DNA of 32,630 bases from positions 1 through 32,630 of the forward strand of contig JAPSLU010000023.1 of NCBI GenBank assembly GCA_031180405.1. The letters run 5' to 3'. A program made the translations under genes and the position numbers. Each line of letters starts with the position of its first letter. Positions within the stretch are counted from its first letter, which is position 1. This DNA comes from Bacillus sp. (in: firmicutes) (GTDB taxonomy: Bacteria; Bacillota; Bacilli; Bacillales; Bacillaceae). Under the pieces are notes generated by a model. It had not been told where the DNA came from and searched no databases. It saw only the letters and a program-made list of their open reading frames with translations. Below, one piece after another: positions 1-7,528 of the stretch.

Positions 1-149
1 TCTTCATCCTCGATAAGACCCTTTGTGGCATTCCTGAATTCTCTCAATGTCTTTCCAGCAGCTTTTCCAAGAGCCGGTAATTTATTTGGTCCAAATAGCA
101 AAAGAGCGACAAACAGAATAAGTAAGATTTCTCCGAATCCCAAGTTCAC
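1..149 (-). CDS. tatA: Sec-independent translocase subunit TatA (partial)
   Basis: Only the N-terminal part is present, because the gene runs off the left edge of the window. Translation from a GTG start gives a short N-terminus (MNLGFGEILLILFVALLLFG), one hydrophobic membrane helix, the FGPNKLPALGKAAG hinge and the start of the amphipathic helix ending KGLIEDE. This is the standard TatA/E layout. TatA oligomerises in the cytoplasmic membrane and forms the passage for folded proteins carrying a twin-arginine signal. The GTG start is chosen because the hydrophobic segment begins almost at once after it. No tatC lies on the visible side, so the partner gene is either left of the window or elsewhere. 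Confidence 0.85.
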   Translation of the reverse strand, partial: MNLGFGEILLILFVALLLFGPNKLPALGKAAGKTLREFRNATKGLIEDE

Positions 150-231
150 GTTCAAACACTTCTTTCTCTAAAAGAGTGATAGGTTATCTCCAAATTATAA
201 ATGAATATTGAAAAAGAAGCAAAGTAAGCTC

Positions 232-1428
232 CTATACTTTTCTTATTTGAAAGTAAAATAGAATTGACACGAAAAGGCCAATGATGATTGCAAATGGGAC
301 AATAAAGTTTAGATGTTGTTCCTCTTTTTCCGTGTCCTTCACATCCTCGTTTGTTACAATCTCACTTTTCAATTTTTCATTACTTTCTTTACTTTCTACT
401 TTATCGAGCTTTATCTCTTTTATTGTTCTGCCATCTTCACCTTTTATCAAAAGCTCTCCAGATGGGCTTACTTCTTTTTCAATACTCTCACCCAGCTGCT
501 TTGTAAAAGCCACATCTTCTTTAACTAAGAAAGTGTTATCTAAAGTGTCTCTAAACTGTTCGTTTCTTATAATTTGTTCTGTTTCATAATGGTCAAAACC
601 ATAATTTAGTAATGTTATGGTGTCATCATAGGATTGCTGATCATACATCGCATTTAAAGTGACAGCGATCAAACTTATATTCTCTCGGTCGGCTGTTGTA
701 ACAAGTGTAAATCCTGACTCATGTACAAACCCATTTTTTCCACCTGAGATCCCTTCGTACTCTTTGTCGCGAACCATTTCATGGTGGTTAATAATGGTTG
801 TATCCCAGCTTTGACCATCCCATGTCAGTTCACTTGTTTGAAAGATTTCTTTAAATGTTTCATTTTGTATGGCATATTGCGTAATTTTAGCCATGTCCTC
901 GGCTGTTGTTACATGCTCTGGGTCATAAAGGCCATGTGGGTTTGTAAAAGAAGTGTTTTCAACTCCAACCTCATCTTGCAAAAACTTATTAAATTCTACT
1001 GTAAATTGATCCACTGAGCCACTTAAGTGTTCTGCAATAGCAACTCCTGCATCATTTCCTGAATTAATGACCAAACCTTGAATTAATTTTATTAATGGAA
1101 CCCTCTCACCTATTTCTAAGTATACTCGTGTTCCATCTACATTCCTGGCGTTTTCACTAACAGTCACAAGGTCATTCAAGTTTCCTTTTTCAATTGCATA
1201 AATTGCTGTAGCAATCTTTGTTATACTTGCAGGTGATAACTTTTTTTTACTGTTTTTTTCGTAGAGTATTTGTCCTGAAACAGCGTCAACTAAGATGACG
1301 GATTGGCTATGAAGCTGGAAATTCTGCTTCTCGGTTCTGTCCGTTGTTTCAGCTTTTATACTTTTCGGCAAAAAAAATGAGCATATGACAAAAGCAATCA
1401 GAACATACTTAATGTAGAATTTTCTCAT
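232..1428 (-). CDS. D-alanyl-D-alanine carboxypeptidase (DacF/DacA-type low-molecular-mass PBP)
   Basis: 398 residues. There is a signal peptide (about residues 1-26), then a peptidase S11 domain. The SxxK motif is S68-I-T-K71 with the nucleophilic serine, and the SxN motif is S123-G-N125. The third motif reads K231-N-G233 inside GGKNGF where the family usually has KTG. The C-terminus has a hydrophobic helix (about residues 373-394) ending in QIRKV, so the protein is probably anchored with its catalytic domain outside the membrane. S11 enzymes trim the terminal D-Ala from peptidoglycan pentapeptides and so limit cross-linking. The motif spacing and the full two-domain length point to an active enzyme despite the KNG variant. 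It could belong to either the vegetative or the sporulation (DacF) branch, and I cannot decide which. Confidence 0.88.
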   Translation of the reverse strand: MRKFYIKYVLIAFVICSFFLPKSIKAETTDRTEKQNFQLHSQSVILVDAVSGQILYEKNSKKKLSPASITKIATAIYAIEKGNLNDLVTVSENARNVDGTRVYLEIGERVPLIKLIQGLVINSGNDAGVAIAEHLSGSVDQFTVEFNKFLQDEVGVENTSFTNPHGLYDPEHVTTAEDMAKITQYAIQNETFKEIFQTSELTWDGQSWDTTIINHHEMVRDKEYEGISGGKNGFVHESGFTLVTTADRENISLIAVTLNAMYDQQSYDDTITLLNYGFDHYETEQIIRNEQFRDTLDNTFLVKEDVAFTKQLGESIEKEVSPSGELLIKGEDGRTIKEIKLDKVESKESNEKLKSEIVTNEDVKDTEKEEQHLNFIVPFAIIIGLFVSILFYFQIRKV

Positions 1429-1523
1429 GATGCTACTCCTATAATGTCATTGTTCTTACTTCTTTCTAATAGCATAACAAGCAAAAGCTATGGAAAGCAA
1501 TGTCAGTATTTTGAAAACTATAA

Positions 1524-1628
1524 AAAAAGCGCAAGCACCTTAAAAAGCCGAGGGGAAAGGCATCTTACTTTTTTCACAAGTGTAAGACTGCTGGATCCAG
1601 ATATAAAAACTAAGTAAAAACTTTATCC
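1524..1628 (+). repeat. Dispersed repeat, copy A (internally deleted)
   Basis: The left end (AGCGCAAGCACCTT) and a second block (CATCTTACTTTTTTCACAAG followed by TGTAAGACTGCT) match the two corresponding blocks of the full copy at 25007-25205. The central long hairpin of that copy is missing here. The element fills the gap between the carboxypeptidase gene and the TetR promoter. No coding potential was seen. Confidence 0.7.
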
Positions 1629-1661
1629 ATTAATCACTTCTCTTAAACTATAATCTTATCA

Positions 1662-1690
1662 TTGACTCTGTGTATAAAAAGTTTTATAAT
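1662..1690 (+). promoter_or_regulatory. SigA-type promoter of the TetR/efflux operon
   Basis: TTGACT at 1662-1667 and a consensus TATAAT at 1685-1690 are separated by exactly 17 bp. They lie just upstream of the TetR start. Confidence 0.8.
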
Positions 1691-1698
1691 TTAAAACT
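1680..1698. promoter_or_regulatory. Palindromic operator over the -10 box (probable TetR autoregulation site)
   Basis: A perfect 7-bp inverted repeat, AGTTTTA-N5-TAAAACT, contains the whole TATAAT box. A repressor bound here would block RNA polymerase. That the bound protein is the TetR regulator encoded directly downstream is an inference from position. Confidence 0.6.
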
Positions 1699-1724
1699 GA
1701 CGAACGTAAGGAAGGTTGATGAAA

Positions 1725-2315
1725 ATGTCTGCAATAAAAATTAAACAGGCAGGGCTGCTGCAATTTGCACAGAATGGCTATGATGGAACATCACTTGCTT
1801 CAATCGCTCAAGATGTTGGGATCAAAAAACAATCTATTTATGCGCATTATGCCAATAAAGACGAACTATATTTAACCATTTTAGAAGACGTAATCGAGGA
1901 TGAAAAACGATATTTACAAGACTATTTTTCTAGTCATACCATATTACCTTTACATGAAAAGCTGTATCAATTTTTAAGCGAATATGGCAAGCGATACGAA
2001 ACACATGCATCCATGAAGTTTTTATTAAGAAATGGCTTCCTCCCTCCCTCACATTTGTGTGAACAAATGATGAAGAAAGTGTACCAATTTTACGATGAAA
2101 TCGAATATCTCTTAAATCAGCACCTAGAGAAGCATCAAAAAGTTCTTGCAGCACCAGTCAAGGAAGTTGTCATCTCCTTTATTGGTCTTATTGATTCCAT
2201 TCAAATTGAGCTCCTTTATAGTGGAACAGAACGATTTCAACGAAGATTAAATGCATCCTGGAAAATATTCTGGAGGGGCATTTCTATTGAGAAGGAGGAC
2301 GGAGGACATGAATAA
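1725..2315 (+). CDS. TetR-family transcriptional regulator
   Basis: About 197 residues. The N-terminal helix-turn-helix (residues about 8-50) has the TetR pattern FAQNGYDGTSLASIAQDVGI then KKQSIYAHYANKDELY. The rest is the variable ligand-binding and dimerisation helices. Three in-frame starts lie close together (TTG 1716, ATG 1719, ATG 1725). AAGGAAGG at 1708-1715 sits 9 nt before ATG 1725 and only 3 nt before ATG 1719, so 1725 is preferred. The stop overlaps the next gene by 8 bp, so the regulator is translated from the same message as the efflux genes. It probably represses its own operon through the palindrome over the promoter and is released by a substrate of the pump. The ligand is unknown. 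The order TetR then two SMR genes resembles the yvdT-yvdS-yvdR arrangement of B. subtilis. Confidence 0.88.
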   Translation: MSAIKIKQAGLLQFAQNGYDGTSLASIAQDVGIKKQSIYAHYANKDELYLTILEDVIEDEKRYLQDYFSSHTILPLHEKLYQFLSEYGKRYETHASMKFLLRNGFLPPSHLCEQMMKKVYQFYDEIEYLLNQHLEKHQKVLAAPVKEVVISFIGLIDSIQIELLYSGTERFQRRLNASWKIFWRGISIEKEDGGHE

Positions 2316-2652
2316 GTACTGGTTTCTTGTCTATATTTCAACTTTTTTTGAGGTTAGTTGGGTCACTGGGCTTAAGCATGCAACAACCGTTTTAGAGTGG
2401 ATGGGTACGGCGATTTGCATTGTAATTAGCTTCTATTTATTAATCACAGCAACAAAAAAGCTGCCAATTAGCACAGTTTATGCTGTTTTTACTGGCTTAG
2501 GTGCTGCTGGTACAGTCCTAATAGAGCTACTATTCTTTACTAATGAAGTAAACTGGCTAAAGCTTGGGTTATGTACGGTCCTTATTGCAGGGGTTGTTGG
2601 CCTAAAAATGGTCACAACTGAACCTAGTCAACCACTGGAAGGAGAGCGTTAA
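2308..2652 (+). CDS. ykkC: SMR-family efflux subunit, YkkC-like
   Basis: 114 residues with four membrane helices. The conserved helix-1 glutamate is in FFEVSWVTGLKHA, followed by the helix-3 pattern TVYAVFTGLGAAGTV and the C-terminal GLKMVT. This is closest, from memory, to B. subtilis YkkC, the larger half of a paired SMR exporter whose role in guanidinium export is known. The ATG at 2308 is favoured over upstream codons because AAGGAGG at 2292-2298 stands 9 nt before it and the hydrophobic helix begins directly. It overlaps the TetR gene and is followed after 1 bp by its partner. Unlike B. subtilis ykkCD, no guanidine riboswitch precedes it, and control seems to pass through TetR. The substrate cannot be read from sequence alone. 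Confidence 0.85.
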   Translation: MNKYWFLVYISTFFEVSWVTGLKHATTVLEWMGTAICIVISFYLLITATKKLPISTVYAVFTGLGAAGTVLIELLFFTNEVNWLKLGLCTVLIAGVVGLKMVTTEPSQPLEGER

Positions 2653-2653
2653 G

Positions 2654-2971
2654 ATGGATTGGTTTTTTCTTATTTCAGCTGGTCTTTGTGAAATAGCTGG
2701 TGTTGCAGCGATTGCACGTTTTAATGAACAAAAAAACTTTCTTAATGGGCTATTTTTAATTTTAGGCTTTGGTACGAGCTTTTTCTTCCTAACCTTAGCT
2801 CTAGAAACGATTTCGATGGGAACTGCCTATGCTGTTTGGACAGGAATAGGTACTGTTGGCAGTACTATATTTGGTATTTTCTTTTTAAAGGAACCTGCTG
2901 GGTGGAAACGAGTTTTATTCATTGCGATGATCATATCAGCTACTATTGGGTTGAAATTTTTACCATCTTAA
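2654..2971 (+). CDS. ykkD: SMR-family efflux subunit, YkkD-like
   Basis: 105 residues, four membrane helices, with the helix-1 acidic residue in GLCEIAGVAAIARF and the signature MGTAYAVWTGIGTVGS. It resembles YkkD, the shorter partner of the paired SMR exporters. Paired SMR proteins form a heterodimer in which the two halves have opposite membrane topology. The start lies 1 bp after the YkkC-like stop, so the pair is translationally coupled. A following AAGGAG site leads into the next transporter gene, making this the third gene of a four-gene operon. Confidence 0.85.
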   Translation: MDWFFLISAGLCEIAGVAAIARFNEQKNFLNGLFLILGFGTSFFFLTLALETISMGTAYAVWTGIGTVGSTIFGIFFLKEPAGWKRVLFIAMIISATIGLKFLPS

Positions 2972-2983
2972 AGGAGATTTCAT

Positions 2984-3874
2984 ATGCTAGCATCATTAAA
3001 ATATTCTAGTTGCATTTTATTAGGAGCTTGCAGCTTTGGCATTCTTTCCGTTATTGTCAAGCTTGCATACGAGCAAGGATTTTCAGTATCAGAAGTGATT
3101 GGCAGCCAGTATTTATTCGGGTTTATTTTTGTCTGTATTCCATTTTTATTTATGAAAAAAGGATTTTTCATTAAAGATGTTGCTTATTTATGTGTAGCTG
3201 GAATCACGGCAAGTTTAACAGGATTGTTATACGGAAAATCCCTCGAAACGCTTCCTGCCTCTTTGGCTGTTATTCTTTTATTTCAATTTACCTGGATTGG
3301 TATTTTAATCGAAGGGATTGCTGATCGCAGGCTACCCTCTAAAGCTAAGCTTTTTTCAGTTTTTGTTTTATTTATAGGGACATTACTCGCTGGTGGGGTA
3401 TTTTCGGGTCACATTGAGGGGTATACGTTGCATGGGCTAATCTACGGAATATTAGCCGCTATTTCTTTTTCATTGTTTATTTTTGTGAGTGGAAGAGTAG
3501 CTGTAGAGCTTCCTTCCATTACACGTAGCTTCTTTATTTCACTTGGTGCTTTAATCTTTTTATTATTAGTTTTATCACCAGATTTTGTCGTCAATGGTTC
3601 CCTTGGTGATGGGTTATGGAGATATGGAAGTTTACTAGGTTTCTTTGGTGTCCTATTACCTGTCCTGTTATTTTCAATAGGGACCCCTAAAATAGGCGGA
3701 GGCCTTGCTACTATTTTAGGTGCAGCAGAACTACCAACAGCCATCATTGCCTCAGTCCTAATTTTAAACGAGAAAGTAACATGGATTCAGGTTATAGGTA
3801 TTTTGGTGATTATTATTGGTATCGCGATCCCTCAACTACATGTAACAAGAGAGAATTTAATAAGACAAGAATAG
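2984..3874 (+). CDS. EamA/DMT-family transporter
   Basis: 296 residues with about ten predicted membrane helices arranged as two EamA repeats. The second repeat ends in the typical AAELPTAIIASVLILNEKVT pattern followed by a last helix rich in isoleucine. AAGGAG at 2971-2976 sits 7 nt before the ATG, and the gene starts 12 bp after the SMR pair, so it is very probably in the same operon. EamA proteins export or import small metabolites by a 10-TMS mechanism, and the substrate here is unknown. Finding a third transporter of the same drug/metabolite superfamily beside the SMR pair suggests a broader detoxification role (inference). Confidence 0.82.
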   Translation: MLASLKYSSCILLGACSFGILSVIVKLAYEQGFSVSEVIGSQYLFGFIFVCIPFLFMKKGFFIKDVAYLCVAGITASLTGLLYGKSLETLPASLAVILLFQFTWIGILIEGIADRRLPSKAKLFSVFVLFIGTLLAGGVFSGHIEGYTLHGLIYGILAAISFSLFIFVSGRVAVELPSITRSFFISLGALIFLLLVLSPDFVVNGSLGDGLWRYGSLLGFFGVLLPVLLFSIGTPKIGGGLATILGAAELPTAIIASVLILNEKVTWIQVIGILVIIIGIAIPQLHVTRENLIRQE

Positions 3875-3915
3875 GAAGACAGTGTGGCAAACCTTCAATT
3901 TTGTGATGCTGATCC

Positions 3916-3969
3916 ACATGCCTTCCGTTCTCTTTTATCCTTGTTTTGTTGGATGACAGGAAGGCATGT
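3916..3969 (+). terminator. Hairpin downstream of the TetR/efflux operon
   Basis: An 11-bp perfect stem, ACATGCCTTCC (3916-3926) and GGAAGGCATGT (3959-3969), with a 32-nt loop is followed by a T-rich stretch (TTTGTTTG). It lies 42 bp after the EamA stop. The loop is long for an intrinsic terminator and overlaps the end of a decayed minus-strand gene, so termination is only probable. Confidence 0.45.
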
Positions 3970-4310
3970 TTGTTTGAGTTGCTTCAGCCATTTCTATTAA
4001 GTAATAGCATTCCGTTCTCATCGTATGGTCCTGCCATCAACGGATTTCATTATTCAGTTCCATTTCCTCGAGTAAATACTCCTCTAGCTCATTAACCATA
4101 TGGGTGATAAGGTAGGTGGAAGATGAATTTTGATTCTTCCTGTTACATGCCTCCTTATCATCGAAAGCTTGAATTCTCAGGACTCTTTCGCATCTCCCTC
4201 TGCTTCTAGTGTTAACGACGTAAGATTTAATTGTTCTCTTGATTTTTTTAATAAGATCTCCAAGTATCTGAAGCCAAAATTGATGCTCAAATTCAGCGGT
4301 TTTCTCATAA
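3935..4310 (-). pseudogene. Decayed DUF2935 (ferritin-like) gene
   Basis: No intact frame exists, but three blocks in different minus-strand frames match, in order, the conserved parts of DUF2935 proteins as I remember them. The N-terminal block is EFEHQFWLQILGD (from about 4309). The middle block is EFKLSMIRRHVTGRIKIHL, preceded by a stop codon, and continues after a frameshift as ITHMVNELEEYLL. The C-terminal block is DHTMRTECYYL, ending at PSCHPTKQG and a stop at 3935-3937. Intact members are roughly 260-280 residues, while this remnant could code for about 120, so large internal parts are deleted as well as frame-shifted. A strong Shine-Dalgarno (GAGAGGAGG) survives just upstream. DUF2935 proteins are four-helix metal-binding bundles of unclear role. 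It faces the manganese catalase gene. Confidence 0.65.
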
Positions 4311-4434
4311 ATCCTCCTCTCTGTGCCAATGTTTAAGAAACTTGAATTAGTAAATGGGATTTAACTAGGCATAGGACATAGATAGTAAGAATATACATAT
4401 CCATGTTCACAACAAAAACAAGGAGGGTTTCTTC

Positions 4435-5259
4435 ATGTTTTTTCACATCAAGGAACTTCAATACAACGCGAAACCCGAACGTCCAGACGCTGTTTATGCC
4501 AAAAAGCTTCAAGAAGTATTAGGTGGTCAATTTGGAGAAATTTCAGTTGCTTTGCAATATTTATTTCAGGGTTGGGGAACAAGATGTCCAGGGAAATATA
4601 AGGATATGCTCTATGATATTGGAACAGAGGAGCTTGCACATATTGAAATGTTAGCGATAATGATTGGTAGATTACTTGACAACGCGCCACTTAATGAACA
4701 AGAAGAAGCTGCCAAAAATCCTGTTATTGGAGCTGTACTAGGTGGTATGAATCCTCAGCATGCAATAGTTTCCGGATTAGGAGCAATGCCCGCGGATAGT
4801 GTTGGTAACCGCTGGACAGCAGATTATATTATTGCAAGTGGTAATTTATTAGCAGATTTTCGAGCAAATCTTAATGCCGAATCACAAGGACGATTACAAG
4901 CTGTTCGTCTATATGAAGCAACAGATGATCGTGGGGTCAAAGATATGCTGTCATTTTTAATTGCACGAGATCGGATGCATCAAAATCAGTGGTTAGCAGC
5001 CATTGCGGAACTAGAAGCGAAAGAAGGTAGAACGGTCCCAAGTACTTTCCCAATTCATCTAGAAGCGCAAGGCTTCTCCTATAAATTTATGAATCTGTCA
5101 AGAGGAGAAGAAAGTGCTCAAGGTCGATGGGCAAGTGGACCAAGTATGGATGGGCAAGGAGTATTTGAATATGTGCAATACCCACAGCCACACGCACCAA
5201 AACCAGTCCCACGTCCGGCACCTCCTGTATTTCATGACACACCGCCAAGTAGCTGTTAA
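4435..5259 (+). CDS. ydbD: Manganese (non-haem) catalase, YdbD-like
   Basis: 274 residues. The di-manganese ligands known from the family are all present at the expected positions: E35 (GGQFGEISVALQY), E66 and H69 (GTEELAHIEML), E149 (NLNAESQGR) and H182 (RDRMHQNQW). Mn catalases disproportionate hydrogen peroxide in the cytoplasm. In Bacillus, members of this length include YdbD and the spore-coat protein CotJC, and the C-terminal Pro/His-rich tail (PQPHAPKPVPRPAPP) is typical of the YdbD type. AAGGAGGG at 4420-4427 lies 7 nt before the ATG. The gene is monocistronic, with a strong terminator directly after it. Confidence 0.92.
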   Translation: MFFHIKELQYNAKPERPDAVYAKKLQEVLGGQFGEISVALQYLFQGWGTRCPGKYKDMLYDIGTEELAHIEMLAIMIGRLLDNAPLNEQEEAAKNPVIGAVLGGMNPQHAIVSGLGAMPADSVGNRWTADYIIASGNLLADFRANLNAESQGRLQAVRLYEATDDRGVKDMLSFLIARDRMHQNQWLAAIAELEAKEGRTVPSTFPIHLEAQGFSYKFMNLSRGEESAQGRWASGPSMDGQGVFEYVQYPQPHAPKPVPRPAPPVFHDTPPSSC

Positions 5260-5285
5260 GAAAAAAGCGCATGTTGTAACAAAAC

Positions 5286-5333
5286 AAAAAGTGATCTCCC
5301 CCACACTACTCTTTGTGAGGAAGATCACTTTTT
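5286..5333. terminator. Bidirectional terminator between Mn catalase and acetyltransferase
   Basis: A 12-bp perfect outer stem, AAAAAGTGATCT (5286-5297) and AGATCACTTTTT (5322-5333), continues into an inner CCxCACA/TGTGxGG stem. It has a T-run on one side and an A-run on the other, so it can serve both converging genes. Confidence 0.9.
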
Positions 5334-5345
5334 ATGTTTGATTCA

Positions 5346-5798
5346 TTAATGAAAGATATGTCTTTCCCAATACACCATATGTTCATCTTCTTCCACTCTA
5401 GTCATGATCAACTTCTCTAATACACGAATGGATGCTTGGTTTGTTAGCAAACATTCCGCAATGATTTTATTTACTTGACCTGTTCGGAACGCCCAGTCAA
5501 ACAGGGCTCCAACCGCCTCGGTCGCATATCCGTTGTTTTGTGCATCAGGATAGATTCCATAACCAACCTCAACTACACCATGTTCAGGCTTACCTTTAAA
5601 CCCAATGTCGCCAATTAATTGTTGGTCCTCTTGCTTATAAACAAGCCATACTCCCCAACCAAGAAGCTCTGTATCCACTTCGAGCTCTTCTAAATAATGT
5701 TGGATATGTGGACTTAATTCCTCGTCATCTTTTATTAAATTTATCACACATGGCTTAATGATTAATCTTTCCGTCTTAATCTCCATTATTTTCCTCAC
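5346..5798 (-). CDS. GNAT-family N-acetyltransferase (RimJ/RimL type)
   Basis: About 146-150 residues with a typical RimJ/RimL layout: N-terminal TERLIIKP, a central IGDIGFKG strand and the acetyl-CoA loop region YPDAQNNGYATEAVGAL, where the usual R/QxxGxG/A pattern is QNNGYA. It should transfer an acetyl group from acetyl-CoA to an amine, with unknown substrate. Two starts are possible. GTG at 5798 overlaps the TGA of the preceding kinase gene (GTGA), while ATG at 5786, preceded by GAGG, gives the more typical N-terminus MEIKTERLII. Either way it is translationally coupled to the kinase. Confidence 0.8.
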   Translation of the reverse strand: MRKIMEIKTERLIIKPCVINLIKDDEELSPHIQHYLEELEVDTELLGWGVWLVYKQEDQQLIGDIGFKGKPEHGVVEVGYGIYPDAQNNGYATEAVGALFDWAFRTGQVNKIIAECLLTNQASIRVLEKLIMTRVEEDEHMVYWERHIFH

Positions 5799-7270
5799 TC
5801 TTCCTCTTTTCGGTCTTCAGGATCAGAAATTGGGAGTTGAATCGAAATGGTCGTGCCATTTGAATGACTTTCGATATTTACATCGCCATTATGATGTTTC
5901 ACAATTTCAAAGCTAACCATAACGCCTAGGCCTGTACCGTTTTCCTTTGTTGTAAAAAAGGGCTCACCTATTTTATCAAGGATTTCCTTTGGGATACCTG
6001 GCCCTTCATCTCGAATCTTTATCTCAACAAAAGAATCATCATATCGCTCAACACTTACTGTTATGGTCCCTCCATTCTTCATTGCCTCTATAGCATTTTT
6101 TATAAAATTGATAAAGACCTGCTTTAATTTATTTTCATCACATAATACGAATATTGGCCTTGGATGTAGCTTAATCGCAATATGCACATTATGTAAAATT
6201 GCTTGAGACTTCGTGAGTGCAACAACATGCTGTAAAATACTTTGAATATCTTTATGTAGGTAACGTTCTAGCTGCGGCTTGGCTAATGCTAATAATTCGC
6301 TCAAAATAATTTCAATTCTATTAATTTCAGCTGAGATAACTTTAAAAAATTCTTGCTTATAGTTTTTTCCACGATCCATCAACTGCAAAAAACCTTTTAT
6401 GGCCGTAATTGGATTGCGTATTTCATGAGCAATACCTGCTGCTAGTTGTCCAGCAACTGTTAATTTTTCTGAGTTAATCATCATGTCATGTGCAAACTTT
6501 CGTTCTGAAACATCTCTGATAATGAAATAGACTGTTTGAATTTCTTGACATGTAGTAAGAATCGTCTTGACCTCAACATCGTCAATTTTCTCTCCGTTTA
6601 GTTGAAGTATTTTTACCTCATGCATTTCTGACGCTATCCCCTTCTCAGCCTTTAGGTTGTTGAAGACCTCACTTGAATATCCTTGGAAAAATTGACTTAT
6701 TTCTTTTCCTAAAATATCCTCGAGACCTTTTGCTCCTAAAAGCTCAGTAGCCTTTTTGTTCGCAAAAACAACCCTTTGCTCCTGGGTGATAATAATTCCA
6801 TCTGGAGAGTGCTCTACTAAACTACGATGAAGACTTTCACTTTCCTCTAGCTTCTTTTTTTGTTCTTTAAAATCAGTGATATCCTTCGCGATTCCATATA
6901 CACCAATAATCTCATTATCCATAATAATTGGCGAATTGGTTACTTCCAAATCCACTCTTTTGTTATTTTTCGTTATTAATGAACATTCGTAATGTTGAAT
7001 GGCTCCTGCTAATGAATGATGAAACTTTTTATGTACATTTTCAAGATGGGCGTCTACTATTAAATCCTTATAAGAGAATTGAGTTAATTCATCTTGTCTA
7101 TATTCGGATATCCTTTCACAAGCTCTATTTGCAAGGACAAATTCACCCTCTAAATCCATGGCATAAAAAGCTTCAGGCTTGGATTCTTCAAAAAGCTGCT
7201 TAACAAACTGGCTCTCTCTTATAAATATTTCTAGCTTTTCTCTCTTTCTCTCTGTTTGCATGCTCTTCAT
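5795..7270 (-). CDS. PAS-domain sensor histidine kinase (sporulation-kinase type)
   Basis: 491 residues, soluble, with no membrane helix. It has two PAS domains (about residues 25-140 and 145-260) with a PAC-like end each (VYGIAKDITDFK and YFIIRDVSERK). The HisKA domain has the phospho-acceptor H282 in AAGIAHEIRNPITAIKGFLQ. The HATPase_c domain has its N box (NFIKNAIEAM) and G boxes (DEGPGIP, GTGLGVMVS). This is the domain plan of the KinA/KinE family feeding the Spo0A phosphorelay. No response regulator is adjacent, consistent with an orphan phosphorelay kinase. The start at 7270 (MKSMQTERKRE) is preferred over ATG 7294 because AGGAAGGGG lies 6 nt before it. Its target is inferred from family only. 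Confidence 0.85.
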   Translation of the reverse strand: MKSMQTERKREKLEIFIRESQFVKQLFEESKPEAFYAMDLEGEFVLANRACERISEYRQDELTQFSYKDLIVDAHLENVHKKFHHSLAGAIQHYECSLITKNNKRVDLEVTNSPIIMDNEIIGVYGIAKDITDFKEQKKKLEESESLHRSLVEHSPDGIIITQEQRVVFANKKATELLGAKGLEDILGKEISQFFQGYSSEVFNNLKAEKGIASEMHEVKILQLNGEKIDDVEVKTILTTCQEIQTVYFIIRDVSERKFAHDMMINSEKLTVAGQLAAGIAHEIRNPITAIKGFLQLMDRGKNYKQEFFKVISAEINRIEIILSELLALAKPQLERYLHKDIQSILQHVVALTKSQAILHNVHIAIKLHPRPIFVLCDENKLKQVFINFIKNAIEAMKNGGTITVSVERYDDSFVEIKIRDEGPGIPKEILDKIGEPFFTTKENGTGLGVMVSFEIVKHHNGDVNIESHSNGTTISIQLPISDPEDRKEEE

Positions 7271-7417
7271 GGTGTTCCCCTTCCTAGTTTTCATAAGAAT
7301 CTAGATAAATAGATATATTTGCTTAATGAACTAGTACCCATGTTTTATTTTACACTATATAATTTTCAAACTCTTCTATTTTTTGTGAACTCCCCTAGAA
7401 TTGCAGATAGAAACTAA

Positions 7418-7481
7418 AAAAAGCTGACAGTCAGTAAATGATCCGAAGGGGGATAGATCATAAACATCTTGTCAGCTTTTT
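7418..7481 (-). terminator. Terminator of htrB
   Basis: A 12-bp perfect stem, AAAAAGCTGACA (7418-7429) and TGTCAGCTTTTT (7470-7481), has a secondary hairpin in its loop. On the minus strand the stem is followed by a run of seven T. It sits downstream of the protease gene and upstream of the kinase start. Confidence 0.85.
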
Positions 7482-7528
7482 CAATCTATATAAAGAGTAA
7501 CCGCTATTCCTATTGCAAGACTTTGGTG

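Noticed and set aside
1630-1724. Guanidine riboswitch ahead of the ykkCD-like genes
   Set aside because: The space from promoter to TetR start is too short and shows none of the conserved guanidine-I elements; the promoter is covered by a palindrome instead.
3442-3747. Minus-strand ORF of 101 aa inside the EamA gene
   Set aside because: Shadow of a convincing ten-helix transporter; no SD and low-complexity, lysine/proline-rich product.
4130-4336. Plus-strand ORF of 68 aa
   Set aside because: No ribosome site, and it is antisense to the DUF2935 remnant, whose conserved blocks explain the sequence better.
5087-5341. Overlapping ORFs of 66-76 aa on both strands at the Mn catalase 3' end
   Set aside because: Histidine/proline-rich shadow frames of the catalase tail without ribosome-binding sites.
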